Part shown: piece by piece, positions 1-10,479 of the stretch
How positions within the stretch are numbered: the first letter of the stretch is position 1
How the letters are laid out: every line of letters starts with the position of its first letter
Assembly: GCA_037974335.1 (NCBI GenBank)
Contig: CM075760.1
Coordinates: 53,403,890 to 53,467,889, forward strand
Origin: Prionace glauca
Taxonomy: Eukaryota > Chordata > Chondrichthyes > Carcharhiniformes > Carcharhinidae
Direction of reading: 5' to 3'
DNA: 64,000 bases
The notes under the pieces: generated by a model
Databases searched by the model: none
What the model was told of the DNA's origin: nothing
Seen by the model: the letters and a program-made list of their open reading frames with translations, nothing else
Position numbers and translations under genes: made by a program

Positions 1-790
1 GGGACATGATAGAGGCATATACTGAAGGGAATAGATAGAGTCAATAGTGGTCGGCTGTTCTCTAGATTGGGGACAATTATGAGAGGTCACGATCTAAGGG
101 TGAGGGGGGAGAGGTATAATTTGGATATGAGAGGAAGGTTTTTCAAGCAGAGAGTTGTAGGGGTCTGGAACGCGCTACTGAGTAGGGTGGTGGAGGCAGG
201 AACATTGGACTCGTTTAAGGTTTACTTAGATAGACACATGAGCGAAAAAAGGATGGAGGGTTATAGGAGAGGGTACTAAATAGGGTCAGAGCCTCAGGAC
301 GACAACGGAAATGTAGAATTACATGTTAACGTTTTCGTCTTTTTATTCCACAGGTGGAGGTCCTCCTCGTGTCAAACGAGGGGCATGCACATGGCGGGTC
401 GTGCCTGGGCTGCTCTTGGAGGTTCCAGGAGTGGCCTAGTACTTCGTGTCGGTGTGTGTGCTTAATCCTGGACCGGTAGATGGGCGCCGCAACAGCTCAG
501 TGACTAGCACTGCTGGCTGTGCAGGCACATGGATTTGGGCCTGTGTCTGTGGGAGTTTGTGCATTCTCCCTGTGGATGCGTAGGTTTCCTCCGGGCACTC
601 CGGTTTCCTCCCACACCCCAAAGATGTGCTCTTAGGCTGATTGGTGTCCCAAATTGACACTATTCTGCCCTGAATCTGGCTAAGTCACGGGTTCCACTGA
701 CATACACACAGGGCAGGGTAGGTGTAGGAGGATGCGACGGCGCGGGTTCGTTGGGCCGAAGGGCCTGTTTCCCGTGCTGGGTTCTTTTTT
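1..790 (+). mobile_element. LINE 3' end (CR1/L2-like) with long tail unit
   Basis: Positions 67-279 encode the C-terminal remnant of a non-LTR reverse transcriptase ORF, with the RFFKQRVVGVWNAL motif that recurs in the other LINE copies here. It is followed to about 790 by a tail unit holding the V-SINE-like stretch (tttcctccgggcactccgg) and a closing ggcctgtttcccg motif. The same arrangement recurs at 16826-17610. The element starts left of the window. Confidence 0.75.
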
Positions 791-1000
791 GTTCTTTATA
801 ATACTGGAAATCATGTTACATAACGACGACCGTAAAGTGGAAAGATTGAAAGTGAATGTCAGGTAGTGTGAGGATAGCTGTGTGGCAACGAGAAATGTTT
901 CTAGTGCATTCACAGCAACAAACCATGAAGGTTACACAGAATAATATCAATAACTGGGTAACATGGACAAGGACAATGAACACAGAGAAATATGACTTAC

Positions 1001-1097
1001 CAGTGACACCAACTACGGCAAGGATCGGGTAGTAAATCCTTTGGATGTCATAAAATACCCAAATAATGTGAAGCTCAAGTGGTGTAGTCCAGAACAT
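1001..1097 (-). CDS. GPR139-like G-protein-coupled receptor, first coding exon
   Basis: On the minus strand an ATG at 1097 opens a 32-codon reading frame that ends at a strong splice donor (ACTG|GTAAGTC, GT at 1000-999). The peptide contains YDIQRIYYPILAVVGVTG. This matches the start of GPR139-like class A receptors, whose short first exon codes the extracellular N-terminus and the start of transmembrane helix 1 (pattern IYYPxLAxxGVP) before a phase-1 intron. The remaining six and a half helices sit in one large second exon in that family; it would lie at lower coordinates. Positions 1-800 hold only intron and repeat, so exon 2 is outside the window or lost. Thr replaces the usual Pro after GV. 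Recognition rests on memory of the family motif. Whether the gene is alive cannot be judged from one exon. Confidence 0.6.
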
Positions 1098-1320
1098 GGC
1101 TCTGAAATTCAATGATGGCTGACTGTACTAGAGGCCACTCCCAGTTAAACAATATTGCACAGACAGTGAAAATTCCTATTTATAAATCTTCTAATGTCCC
1201 CATTGGAACAATTAATCCGTGTGCTGAGGGACATGAATCACAGTCTCTGAACAAACAAGATGACTTCATCTTTTCTTGTAAATCACATGGTTATTGTCCT
1301 TTTTACTCATGCTAAAACAA

Positions 1321-1798
1321 TCATAAGAAATAGGAGCAGGAGTAGGCCATCTAGCCCTTCGAGCCTGCCTCGCCATTCAATAAGATCATGGCTGATCTGT
1401 CGTGGCTCAGTTCCACCTTCCCGCCCTCTCCCCATAACCCTTAATCCCCTCTCTTATCAAGAACCCATCAACCCGCTTCTTAAAAATATTTAGCGAGGCA
1501 GCCTCCACCACTTCAACAGGCAGAGAATTCCAGAGATTCACCACCCTTTGAGTGAAGAAGTTCCTCCTCAACTCTGTTCTAAACCGCCTCCCCTTTATCT
1601 TGAGGCTGTGCCCCTTAGTCCTACTGTCTTTTTTGAGCGGGAAGAGTCTCTCCACCTCTATCCTATCCATCCCATTCATCATCTTATACGTCTCAATGAG
1701 ATCTCCCCTCATTCTTCTAAACTCTAACGAGTACAAGCCTAGTTTATTCAGCCTCTCCTCATAGCTCAATCCCCTCAACTCCGGTATCCAATCCGAAT
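1321..1798 (-). mobile_element. 5'-truncated CR1/L2-like LINE, 3' end
   Basis: The plus strand begins with the LINE tail (taagaaataggagcaggagt) and continues through the C-terminal part of the reverse transcriptase ORF read on the minus strand (LRGLSYEERLNKLGLYSLEF). It is the same family as the long copy at 28291-29438. Confidence 0.9.
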
Positions 1799-2230
1799 GA
1801 AGGCAAACATTTTGGTTCATGCAACTTGGCAAAAAAAATAACATGGATTTACAATGTGTTGCTGAACTGAAGAGAGTTGAAACCGTTGTGAGTATTGCTG
1901 TCACACATTGTCAGCCTATCCGTTTTCCAGCAGATCTCTAAAGACAGATAAGTCAACACCGGGAACAAAATAGTGAGGCTGAAATCATTTTGTTTGCAAG
2001 AACACACAACAGAATGGTTGTCAATAAATACTTACATATTAAATGTTCTTCATTTGAAACACATGAACTGTTTGGTGTTTCTATGCATTCGTGGAAGACA
2101 GAGATGGGCTGAAGGTTATCACTGGGAAAACTGAAGGGGAATTGCTAAAAGAGATAATTTCTCCAAAGGGAGTTATTAGAAAATGGAATATTTAAAATAA
2201 ATAAACATGCAAAAGTGTATGATGCTTCTT
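1799..2230. other. no recognisable feature
   Basis: AT-rich intergenic sequence. I see no gene, repeat family or RNA in it. Confidence 0.5.
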
Positions 2231-2235
2231 TGATT

Positions 2236-2412
2236 TAGAACCATAGAATTCTTAGAGTTCAGAGAAAAAGGACGACTGGCCCAATGAGTCTGCATCCCAC
2301 CCATGTCCTCCGCTCGACCCTATCCCCGTTAGCCCCACACATTTACCATGGCTAATCCACATACTCTCAGGGAAAATAACGGGCAATTTTGCATGGCCAA
2401 TCCAACTAATAT
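2236..2412 (-). mobile_element. V-SINE fragment
   Basis: Reverse orientation copy of the 3' half of the V-domain SINE: the cccaatgagtctgca, cccatgtcctccgctcg and catggctaatccacat blocks match the SINE tail in inverted order. Confidence 0.6.
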
Positions 2413-2747
2413 GATCTGTTGTAATATAAATGAGGGAAGGGGTCTGTGCAGTACTACAGAGACAGAGCCGAATGCACCAGATATCGATACAGCACCTGTA
2501 CTAATATGAATGCAGACTGGGTCCAGTTCAGTCATTACTGAGAGAGTGTATACAGTATATTACTAACCAGCGTGGTGTTTTCTCATCTAAATAGAGACAT
2601 GACATACTCAGTTTTGACAAAGACAAGGTCTTTGTGAAGGATAAAAAGTGAAAGATAAACTTGCATTTGGTGAATACAAAGTCCGAAATACAACAAAAAG
2701 CAGGTGATTCATGGATAAATGAACATTATAAAGACCTTTCATCAGTT

Positions 2748-2819
2748 TCTCTGGTGGTCTAGTGGTTAGCATTCGGCACTCTCAGCGCTACAGCCCGGGT
2801 TCGATTCCTGGTCAGGAAG
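2748..2819 (+). tRNA. tRNA-Glu (CTC)-like sequence, probably decayed
   Basis: The A box (tggtctagtggttagc) and B box (ggttcgattcc) are clear, and the anticodon position reads CTC. The sequence aligns end to end with vertebrate tRNA-Glu. The acceptor stem has one mismatch (C2 against A70) and the anticodon stem has two (C27-A43 and A31-C39). The discriminator is G. These changes suggest a pseudogene or a tRNA-derived relic rather than a working gene. Confidence 0.6.
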
Positions 2820-3101
2820 TGTATATTCATTGCTGTACAACAATCCTGTTTTACTTCTAGGTCTGCAACTGTCAGGATGAATAGTAGGGAGATTTCCTTG
2901 TTTGTGTTTGAATTGGAAAAGTCACATGTAAAGAAGCAAAACGAAAATAAGAGAGCAATAGGCTGGGAAGTGCTGATGACATAAAATGCTGATACAGGTT
3001 AAAATCTGGCTGTTAAGGGGGGAAAATTATTGTTTCTACTGACACAAATATCACGCAGGTCTGTCTCCAAATCTCTGCTTCAATGACAAGAAAACTTTTA
3101 A

Positions 3102-3305
3102 TTGAATGAAATAGTAAAGTCTCCCACCCCTAGTGAAATGGAGGCAGTTTTCACTCAGAAAGCAGTAACTGTGAGTTTAACAATGTGGGAAGGAGAAAGA
3201 CTCAGTTTGAGCGGTGACATTGCGGGAGGAATGGAGAGCTGGAGTTCACCCAGAAAAGCAGCAAAGTTTCAAATCAATGGTGTCCAATGTTGGATGGTCC
3301 ATTAA
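3102..3305 (+). other. short open frame, not recognised
   Basis: A 67-codon open frame with no family resemblance, no splice signals noted and no conserved neighbour. Probably chance. Confidence 0.1.
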
Positions 3306-3417
3306 CGGTGATAATTTAATGTTATTCAGCAGAATTACCACAGGATGGTTTATCACAGATTGATGCTAATACTTTGAATGGAGTGAATTGCAGTGACATT
3401 GAATGCAGTAGAAAGGA

Positions 3418-3715
3418 CAGCGCGGTAGCACAGTGATTAGCACTGATGTCTCACAGCGCCAGGGACTCAGGTCCTCGGGTCACCGTCTGTGCAGAGTTTG
3501 CACGTTCTTCCCGTGCCTCCGGGGGTTTCCTCCGGGTGTTCTGGTTTCCGTTTCAAAGATGCGTGTTTTAGTTTGATTGGCCATTCTAAATTAATCCTAG
3601 TGTCACACGGATTAGGAGGGTAAATATGTGGGTTCACGGGGAATAGGGCGTGGGCGGGATTGTTGTGGCTGCGGACTCGATGGGCTGAATGGCCTCCTTC
3701 TGGGGGAATCAAAAG
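3418..3715 (+). mobile_element. V-SINE (elasmobranch HE1-like), near full length
   Basis: It begins with the tRNA-derived head (gcgcggtagcacagtgatta), carries the V domain (gggtttcctccgggtgttc) and ends in the cgatgggctgaatggcctcc tail seen in the other copies. Confidence 0.85.
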
Positions 3716-4100
3716 AGGTAATGCAAATATACATTGTTTTGGATGAAACAACATGTCAACTAAATGTATTTTCACTGCCATGTAAAAGCGGACCTGACAT
3801 CTGCACTGAAATGTGATGAGATTGGAAAAACTCAGGACGTTACATGGCATGTGTGCATCAGGAAACAAAGATAAACCTTCACCTCCATCACCTTTCATTA
3901 ACATTGGGAATGTTTAGAAATAGAGGAAGTTTTTTAAAAAGTGAAATCCAACAAGCAGGAAATCGAACAACATCTGGCAGGGTGGAAATTACGATCGGTA
4001 TTTGGCCTGTTGCAGCTTGTGTGAATTGATGTTTGAAGACAGTGCGAGACAAAACACGGATCCCATTAGCAGAGAGCACAGAAAACCAGCAAGGGGATGC

Positions 4101-4153
4101 TGCCGAAACCCGGGATTGAACCGGGGACCTTCAGTCTAACGCTTTCCCAACTG
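4101..4153 (-). pseudogene. tRNA-Phe pseudogene lacking the anticodon loop
   Basis: Read on the minus strand it matches tRNA-Phe from the D arm (cagttgggaaagcgttagac) through the T arm (ggttcaatcccgggtttcgg). The anticodon loop between the two is deleted: the sequence jumps from gactgaa to ggtccc. The 5' acceptor half is not preserved. Confidence 0.75.
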
Positions 4154-4159
4154 TTTCAG

Positions 4160-5590
4160 GTTCCAGTCTGACTCCGGGCCCAGCTGTCTCTGTCAGGGAC
4201 TGAACGATGCTGCACATCTATGGTCAAATGTCATTAATTTATATCGGTTTAAAACTTCCCGGGAGTTTATGTTTGCCTTTACACCAATGTGTTTATTTTC
4301 TTTCTATGTAAAGTATTGTTCTCCCTTTCCATTAAAATAGAATTATTTAGTCAGTTTCATTTTATTTCTATATTCACAATCTGTTATTTGGTGTCTTGTA
4401 ATTGTGGAAACTTGTCTCCAAGGCTCTCAGCTGTCTGTTAGGTTCAGTTTGTTCAGTTTCCACAGTGGTTTTACAGTTACACACTGGGAACGGCCTCTTC
4501 CGGCTCTCTGACAATTTCAATACTTTCTGCACATTAACGTTCTCTCCCTGGTTCTTCGGGCAGGGTTTGCTCTAAGTCTTAAGGGTCTGCCGAAATAGAT
4601 TATACCATTTGGCCCAACTGATTTATGTTGCAAATTTATCCAGACCGGCCTCCTCCATCCAGAAATTTAGTTGATATTTACATCCAGCTCCCTTTGTAGA
4701 TCTATTACCTTCTTTCCCCCTGTATGTTCAAGATGCCCCACAAATGCAACAAAACTACCTTCTCCAACTGTTCTATGTGACAAGTTCTGACAATTCAGCA
4801 TACAGTTATTACTCCCAATCTGTGTATTAGTTTTATTAGTGATGACCGTGTATAAATTGTTCTAATCTCAGATACAAATAAAGAACTGGTCAACACTCAC
4901 ACATTAAACAATCAGAATTTAAATGTTTTTTATGAATTGTTCTCTTCTCTCTTTACCTTCCAGAGAAAATGTGACCTAGGCTCTTTAACTTTCGAGAGAT
5001 ACACACTTAAGAACTTAAAGAGGGAACTCTAAAAACTTCCCTGTTTTCAACAAAGTTGGGGCTAACTCACCAACACATTCCTGAACTTATCCAGTTAAAA
5101 AAAAATCATTTTAATTTGCAAAACCTTGTCCGTATTTGCCTTGAATACACAAAACCACTGAGCATTCACAGTTCTCTGACACATACACTTCTCAGATTCT
5201 CTTAAATGGAATGACCAAAGGAATTTATCTTCTCAATTATTGACAATTATTTAAAATCTGTGACCCAAAGCTAAAGGCGTCCCTGCCTGGACACATGCCC
5301 AGAATCCGCTTTGTCAAACCTCCGGAGAATATTTTCTGTTGTATGCTTCTGAACTCTTGAGAAGGCAGTATATTTGCATACCTAATATCTTCTCACAGGG
5401 CAATCACTTTCAGCATGGAATCTGATATGGTAATCATTGGTTCACTTATTTCAAAGATATAAGACATTTCTTATGTTTGTGTTAAAATCTTTTCAGAATG
5501 TTCCAGATTGGGCTCCATTGCGTTTATCACCACAATCATTTCCTCTTCCAAGTGGTGTTGAAAATAGAGGAGTAATGCTTTAATATTGAG
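4160..5590. other. AT-rich region without recognised genes
   Basis: No open frame of note. The stretch about 4580-4740 (atttggcccaactgatttat) faintly resembles an old minus-strand LINE tail. Otherwise I see nothing assignable. Confidence 0.4.
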
Positions 5591-5599
5591 GATAACGGG

Positions 5600-6285
5600 T
5601 GGGGTGAAATGCAGGTCATTGGCAGATGGAACTTAATCCTGAAAATTGCAAGGGGATGCACGTTGGGAGAAGTAACAAGACAAGGGAGTATTTAATGAAT
5701 GGCAGGACACTGGAAAGCTCAAATGAACAGAAAGATTTGATTCCTTGTCCACACATCACTGAATGCAATAGAACATTATAATAAAGGCAGACGTGGCAAT
5801 CGTCTTAATAAGTCATGGCATATATTATTAAAACAGCGGGGTTATGTTAGAGCTGTAAAAGCTTTCGATAGGCCACATCTGGAGTACTGTGTACAGTGCT
5901 GGTCGCCTCACTATTGAAAGGATATGATTTCACTGAAGGGGAACAGAGGAGATTCACCATGATGTCGCCTACGATAGAGCATTTGAACTTCAAGGAGAGC
6001 CCAGGATAAGCTTACATTGTGCTCTTCAGAGCAGAGACCCTCTTTGAGGTCTGTAATTTTATACAGGGGTTGACAGGGTAGATGGGAAGCAAATGCTTCC
6101 CATAGTTGAAGGGTCAATAAACAGGCTGCATATATTTAGATAAGGAGATGGAGGATGTAGATGAACTTTTAAAATATTTAAGGCTATGGGGCTAGTGCTG
6201 GAAGGTGGAATTAATGAAGATTTTGTTGGTACTGACTTGATAAGCTGAAGGGCCTAATCCATGTTATATAACTCAATGATAGCAT
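5600..6285 (+). mobile_element. decayed LINE fragment (CR1/L2-like)
   Basis: It contains the reverse transcriptase C-terminal signature in nucleotide form (cacatctggagtactgtgta, encoding a version of RPHLEYC) with many stops. The same family reappears at 7700-8115. Confidence 0.7.
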
Positions 6286-6289
6286 ATTT

Positions 6290-6840
6290 CAACTATGCTG
6301 TATCAACGGGCAAGGAAGGCATCATGGAACATTCTTCATCTTAGAAAAAACAGTAACAGAAGCAATCTTTAATAAGTGGAATGACCTTGGAAGTAATTGC
6401 CAACTTAAATGGCCAATCAGGGGACAATGGGAGGATTGGATTTGCCATGGGCATTTCCGGTGCCATGTCACAGCCAAGTAGAATACCTGGGTATCCGGAG
6501 CCACAACAATTTCTTTCTACTCAGTGCCTCGCTCAGCATCATTTCAGACAGCATATAAAAGTAAACCATATTGTTTTATACTAATGAGCATATTTACTTC
6601 ACCAGCTGAAAACGGCAGATTTCTATCCGTAACAGTTTATCATCGCCACACTGAGATTGGCCTTTAGTTCCAGTTGCTGACATAAATTTCCATTAAAGTG
6701 CACCAGCTGCCCTGGTGAGATTTGACCGTGTGCAGACAGAGCACTGATCTGGGTCACAGAAATACGAACGCAATTAAATTACCACACTACCAACTCCACA
6801 GTGCGGACATGAACCTACTAATTCTGTAACATATTTCGGC
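6290..6840. other. no recognised feature
   Basis: This lies immediately 3' (minus-strand sense) of the germline-joined NAR V exon. It was searched for a supporting V, a J or a constant-domain exon. One weak open stretch is listed among the rejected items. Confidence 0.4.
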
Positions 6841-6854
6841 TTGGAGTCACTTAC

Positions 6855-7202
6855 CAGCTGTGACATTCACCACCGTCCCAGGTCCGTCTGCATAACGCGC
6901 TTCCGAAACGTTACTCCGACATCGATGTTTATACTGAGCTTTACAGTAATAGATGGCGGTGTCTTCAACTCTCACATCCCGAATTTCCAGCGAAAATGTA
7001 TTTTGTGCTTTATTCACGGACACAACAAATCTCTCTCCGCTGGAGATCCGCTCCCGTTCTTTCCAGATCTGTGTTTGTCTAAAGAAATGTCCGCCCTCCA
7101 AACTAGAATAATCAGCTTTGAAAACACAGGCGATGGTGAGAGACTGACATTCCTTCCTGGTCACCGCCGCTGGGCTCTGTGTCACTGACCCACTGAAAGA
7201 TC
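6855..7202 (-). pseudogene. germline-joined NAR-family V-(D)-J exon, leader defective
   Basis: The exon starts after an intact acceptor (tttgcag|GAT) and ends at an intact donor (GCTG|GTAAGT), and is open throughout. Framework 1 carries SVTQSPAAVTRKECQSLTI with the first Cys at ACVF. Framework 3 carries SGERFVVSVNK then FSLEIRDVRVEDTAIYYC with the second Cys. CDR3 (KAQYKHRCRSNVSEARYAD) has one extra Cys and runs straight into framework 4, DGPGTVVNVTAG. No RSS separates V from J, so V, D-like and J parts are fused in the germline. Framework 2 has HFFRQ: Phe where the canonical Trp sits. ISSGERF and SLEIRDVRVED place it with the IgNAR/NAR-TCR V family. The upstream leader exon is cut short and its donor reads ATGAAT instead of GTGAGT, so normal expression is doubtful. 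The nearest relative is the unrearranged V at 12186. Confidence 0.88.
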
Positions 7203-7368
7203 CTGCAAATTAAACACAGAGTTTAATGGACCATCAGAGCTGAACCAGACAACGGAGCTAAAACCCCAAACAATGTCTGTAATTGGGATGGACTGGGACA
7301 GCTTTATACCCAATCCACACAATGTGGGTTAGTTTGAATGGTATTCATTGGGGTAAACAGGCACCCTC
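7203..7368 (-). pseudogene. leader intron and truncated leader exon of the joined NAR V
   Basis: About 130 bp of intron match the intron at 12474-12620 almost base for base. The match continues a few bases into the leader (tgtttacccc on the minus strand) and stops near 7365, where unrelated sequence and a TG repeat begin. The ATG half of the leader is missing, and the donor is ATGAAT where the sister gene has GTGAGT. Confidence 0.8.
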
Positions 7369-7384
7369 CTCACTCTCTCACTGC

Positions 7385-7690
7385 ACTGTGTGTGTGTCTG
7401 TGTGTGTGTGAGTTTGTGTGCGTATGTGTATGTGCGTGTGTATGAGTATGTGTGAGTGTGTGTGTGTATGTGTGCGTGTGTATGTGAGAGTTTGTGTGTG
7501 TGTGTATGCGAGAGTTTGTGTGTGTGTGTATGTATGTGAGTTTGTGTGTGTGTGTGAGTTTGTGTGTGTGAGTATGTGTGTGAGTTTGTGTGTGTGAGTA
7601 TGTGTGTGTATATGTGTGCATGTGTTGTGAGTTTGTGTGTTTGTTTGAGTTTGTGTGTGTGAGTGTGTGTGTGTGTTGTTGTGTGTCTGT
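7385..7690. repeat. TG-rich compound microsatellite
   Basis: About 300 bp of (TG)n with GAGTTTG and ATG interruptions. It abuts the truncated leader of the joined NAR V and may mark the breakpoint. Confidence 0.95.
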
Positions 7691-7699
7691 TTGTGGACG

Positions 7700-8115
7700 A
7701 TGGTAGGTAAGTTTTCTCATGACACGAAGATTGACAGAATGGCTAAGAGTGAGCAAAGGTTGTCGGGTGATATTGGCACCTTGGTCAGATGGTAGGTCAA
7801 TGGCACATGGAACTTAATCCTGAAAATTGCAAGGGGATGCACGTTGGGAGGAGTAACAAGACAAGGGAGTATTTAATGAATGGCAGGCCACTGGAAAGCT
7901 CAAATGAACAGAAAGATTTGATTCCTTGTCCACAAATCCCTGAAGGAGATAGGACATGATAATAGGGGCAGACGGGACAACTACCTTTGTAAGTCGAGGC
8001 CAAAAAAAATTAAAACAGCGGGGTTATGTTAGAGCTATAAAAGCTTTCGGTAGGTCACATCAGGAGTACTGTGTACAGTGCTGGTCGCCTCACTATTGAA
8101 AAAAAATATTTCACT
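7700..8115 (+). mobile_element. decayed LINE fragment
   Basis: Matches 5600-5930 closely (shared ggcacatggaacttaatcct, then agagctataaaagctttcgg). Same family, separate insertion or duplicated block. Confidence 0.75.
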
Positions 8116-8159
8116 GAAGGTGTAGGGAGGAGATTTGTGGGTGAGACAGAGTGTGTATG

Positions 8160-8262
8160 TGTCAGAGAGAGAGGGAGAGAGAGAGAGAGAGAAAGTGCGT
8201 GAGAGTGAATGTGTGAACGAGAGCGGGTACAGAGTGTGTGAGAGAGAGCGACAGTAGAGAGT
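8160..8262. repeat. GA-rich microsatellite
   Basis: Runs of (GA)n with GAGT interruptions. Confidence 0.9.
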
Positions 8263-8264
8263 GT

Positions 8265-8458
8265 GATTCGATTTCTGGCTTGGGTCACTATCTGTGTGGA
8301 GTTTGCAAGGTCTCCTCCTGTTTGCACGGGTTTCCTCCCGGTGTTCAGGGTTCCTGCTGCATTCTGAAAGGACCTGCTGGTTCAGGGCATTGATCAGAAC
8401 AGGCGCCAGACTAGGGGAATTTCACAGTAACTTCATTGCATTGTTAATATAAGCCGTA
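8265..8458 (+). mobile_element. V-SINE, second tail type
   Basis: V-domain core followed by the tail ttcacagtaacttcattgca, distinct from the gggccgaatggcctcc tail of the copy at 8702. Confidence 0.75.
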
Positions 8459-8614
8459 GTTGTGACTAAAGTATAAGCTTTACTGAATCCTCCTCGTGTT
8501 TCTCCAATCTCTGGAAAAAATGCAACCCACCATGTTCCCCGTTTCAAGGGATAAGTGAAATGTTACTCGTTTCTTTCCTGAGAAAAACAGACATCGAAGC
8601 AATAGTTCCAACTG

Positions 8615-8712
8615 ATGGGTAAAAGCAAATTACTGCGGATGTTGGAATCTGAAACCAAAAGAGAAAATGCTGGAAAATCTCAACAGGTCTGACAATATCT
8701 ATAAGGACAGGA
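8615..8712 (+). repeat. interspersed repeat (ctgaaac...aaaatgctgg family)
   Basis: Shares agaaaatgctggaaaatctc with 21945-22015 and 40330-40440. It is common in this window; the family name is unknown to me. Confidence 0.55.
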
Positions 8713-9042
8713 AAGGACGGCACGGTAGCACAATGTTAGCCCTGTTGCTTCACAGCTTCCGGGCTCTGGGTTCGATTCCCGACTCGGGTCAATGTCTGTG
8801 TGGAGTTTGCACATTCTCCCCATGCCAGCATGGGTTTCCTCCTGGTACTCCGGTTTCCTCCCACAATCCAAAGATGTGTGGGTTAGGTCGATTGGCCATG
8901 CTAAGAAATTGCCCCTTAGTGTCCTGGGATTGCGTAAGTTAGAAGGATTATTGGGCATGATATGTGGGTAGGGCCTGGGTGGGATTGTGTTTGGTGCAGA
9001 CTCGAAGGGCCTCTTTCTGCACTCTAGGGTTCTATGATTCTC
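8702..9042 (+). mobile_element. V-SINE, full-length
   Basis: tRNA-derived head with B box (gggttcgattcccgactcgg), V domain (tgggtttcctcctggtactc) and tail (gactcgaagggcctctttct) ending in ggttctatgattc. Confidence 0.9.
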
Positions 9043-9044
9043 CA

Positions 9045-9695
9045 CAAAAGAGCTGGCGTTCGAGTCCAGATGACCCTTTGTCAAACGTTATCTTGACTGC
9101 GATCAACACTGACTATCCACAGCTCTCTGATACACATAATTCCCACATTCACCACAATGGCTTTGACTGATGAAGTCTCCCCTCTTCGCAGACCAAATGG
9201 CTGAACAGGTTTTCTGCAAATCTGACCCCAAGTTGCAGACTTTCCAATCTAGAAAAACAAACACCCCGAATTTGTCTTGTCAAGTCCTTTGAGAATATAA
9301 TAAGTTCTAGTGAGTTCACTCCTTAGTGTAGAGAAAATAGGCAATGGGTATACAACCCCCTCCCAAAGGACAAGCATTTTACCCCAAAATTCTATTTGAA
9401 GGACATTCATTAAATTCCCCCAGAAGTATGTAGATCCTTCCTAAACAAAGAGACCAAATATTACACTATAACCCGAATCTCCACAAATCCCACGATCAAT
9501 CCTTGGGTATTAGGGTGTTGTATTTTCAGTATTCTCCAGAGAGAATCCAATCCTTCTCTTATTGTCGATTAATTGCTTATTCTAATGGAATACTTCCTTC
9601 ACAATTGTGTGCTGTTTTTTTTCCACTTCATCCTTACTCTCTCACTGCACTGTGTGATTTCAATTAAAAGTAATCAGGAATACAAATCAATCACA
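9045..9695. other. no recognised gene
   Basis: AT-rich sequence. No repeat family or open frame that I can name. Confidence 0.4.
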
Positions 9696-9699
9696 GCAA

Positions 9700-10470
9700 T
9701 AGCTCAGAAACAACCATCACCAACCTCTGTATGTCCTGACCCATTGGTAGGACAGATTCAGCAGAGCTGGCGGCACAATGGGGTATAGTCGGGAACCACT
9801 TGCCCTGGAAGCGCTCAATATCGTCTCTGAACCTCATAAACTCTCTTGACATCAGGTCAGATATGGGCAAGAAAATCTGCTGCTGACTACCACGTGCCTC
9901 CGCTGATGTATCTAAACTCCTCCATTTTGTGTTCAAAAGCACTGAAGATGGCAAGGGTGCAGAATGAACCCTGGTTGGGAGATTTCAATATCCATCACTA
10001 TGTCTGGCTCGATAGCATACAGCTGGACATAACTGCTAGATTGGAACTGTGGCAGAGAGCAAGGCAACTGCCAAGAGGGCAAAACACATACTTGACCTCA
10101 TCCTCAGCAACCTGTCTGCTGCAGATGCATCACCAGAGCCGTGTCAGCAGGAGTGACCACCTACAGTCCTTGTAGACACAAAGTCCTGTCTTTACATTGA
10201 GCTATGCTCCATCCTGTAGTATGACACAGTCACCGTGCTAAATGAGATAGATCTAGCAATTCATTAGTCGGCATCCATAAGACACTATGGGCCATCAGCA
10301 TCTGCATTGAACTCAAACACAATCTGTAACCACGTGGCCTAAAATATCCGCTGCATTGGCAACAATCTTCATCCAGAGGTGTCGAGTGGATGATCCATCC
10401 CGACTTCCGCCGGAGTTCCGCAGTATCACTGATGTCAGTCTTCATCCAATTTGATTCACCCCATGTGACT
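9700..10470 (+). mobile_element. LINE endonuclease-to-RT linker fragment
   Basis: Contains the endonuclease motif WLGDFNIHHYVWL (GDFN) around 9975-10010. It ends in a block (gtcgagtggatgatccatcc, then atttgattcaccccatgtga) corresponding to the linker before the reverse transcriptase of a widespread vertebrate non-LTR retrotransposon. It is broken by several stops and frameshifts, and the reverse transcriptase itself is absent. Confidence 0.65.
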
Positions 10471-10479
10471 TTGGGAAAA

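Noticed and set aside
6600-6780. Open minus-strand stretch beginning SVTQISALSAHGQISPGQ, just 3' of the joined NAR exon, as a possible supporting TCR delta V
   Set aside because: Only about 45 codons, no canonical Cys pair or YYC motif, weak acceptor. Resemblance limited to a few framework-1-like residues.
7370-7756. 128-codon His/Thr-rich open frame
   Set aside because: It is the TG/CA microsatellite read in one frame.
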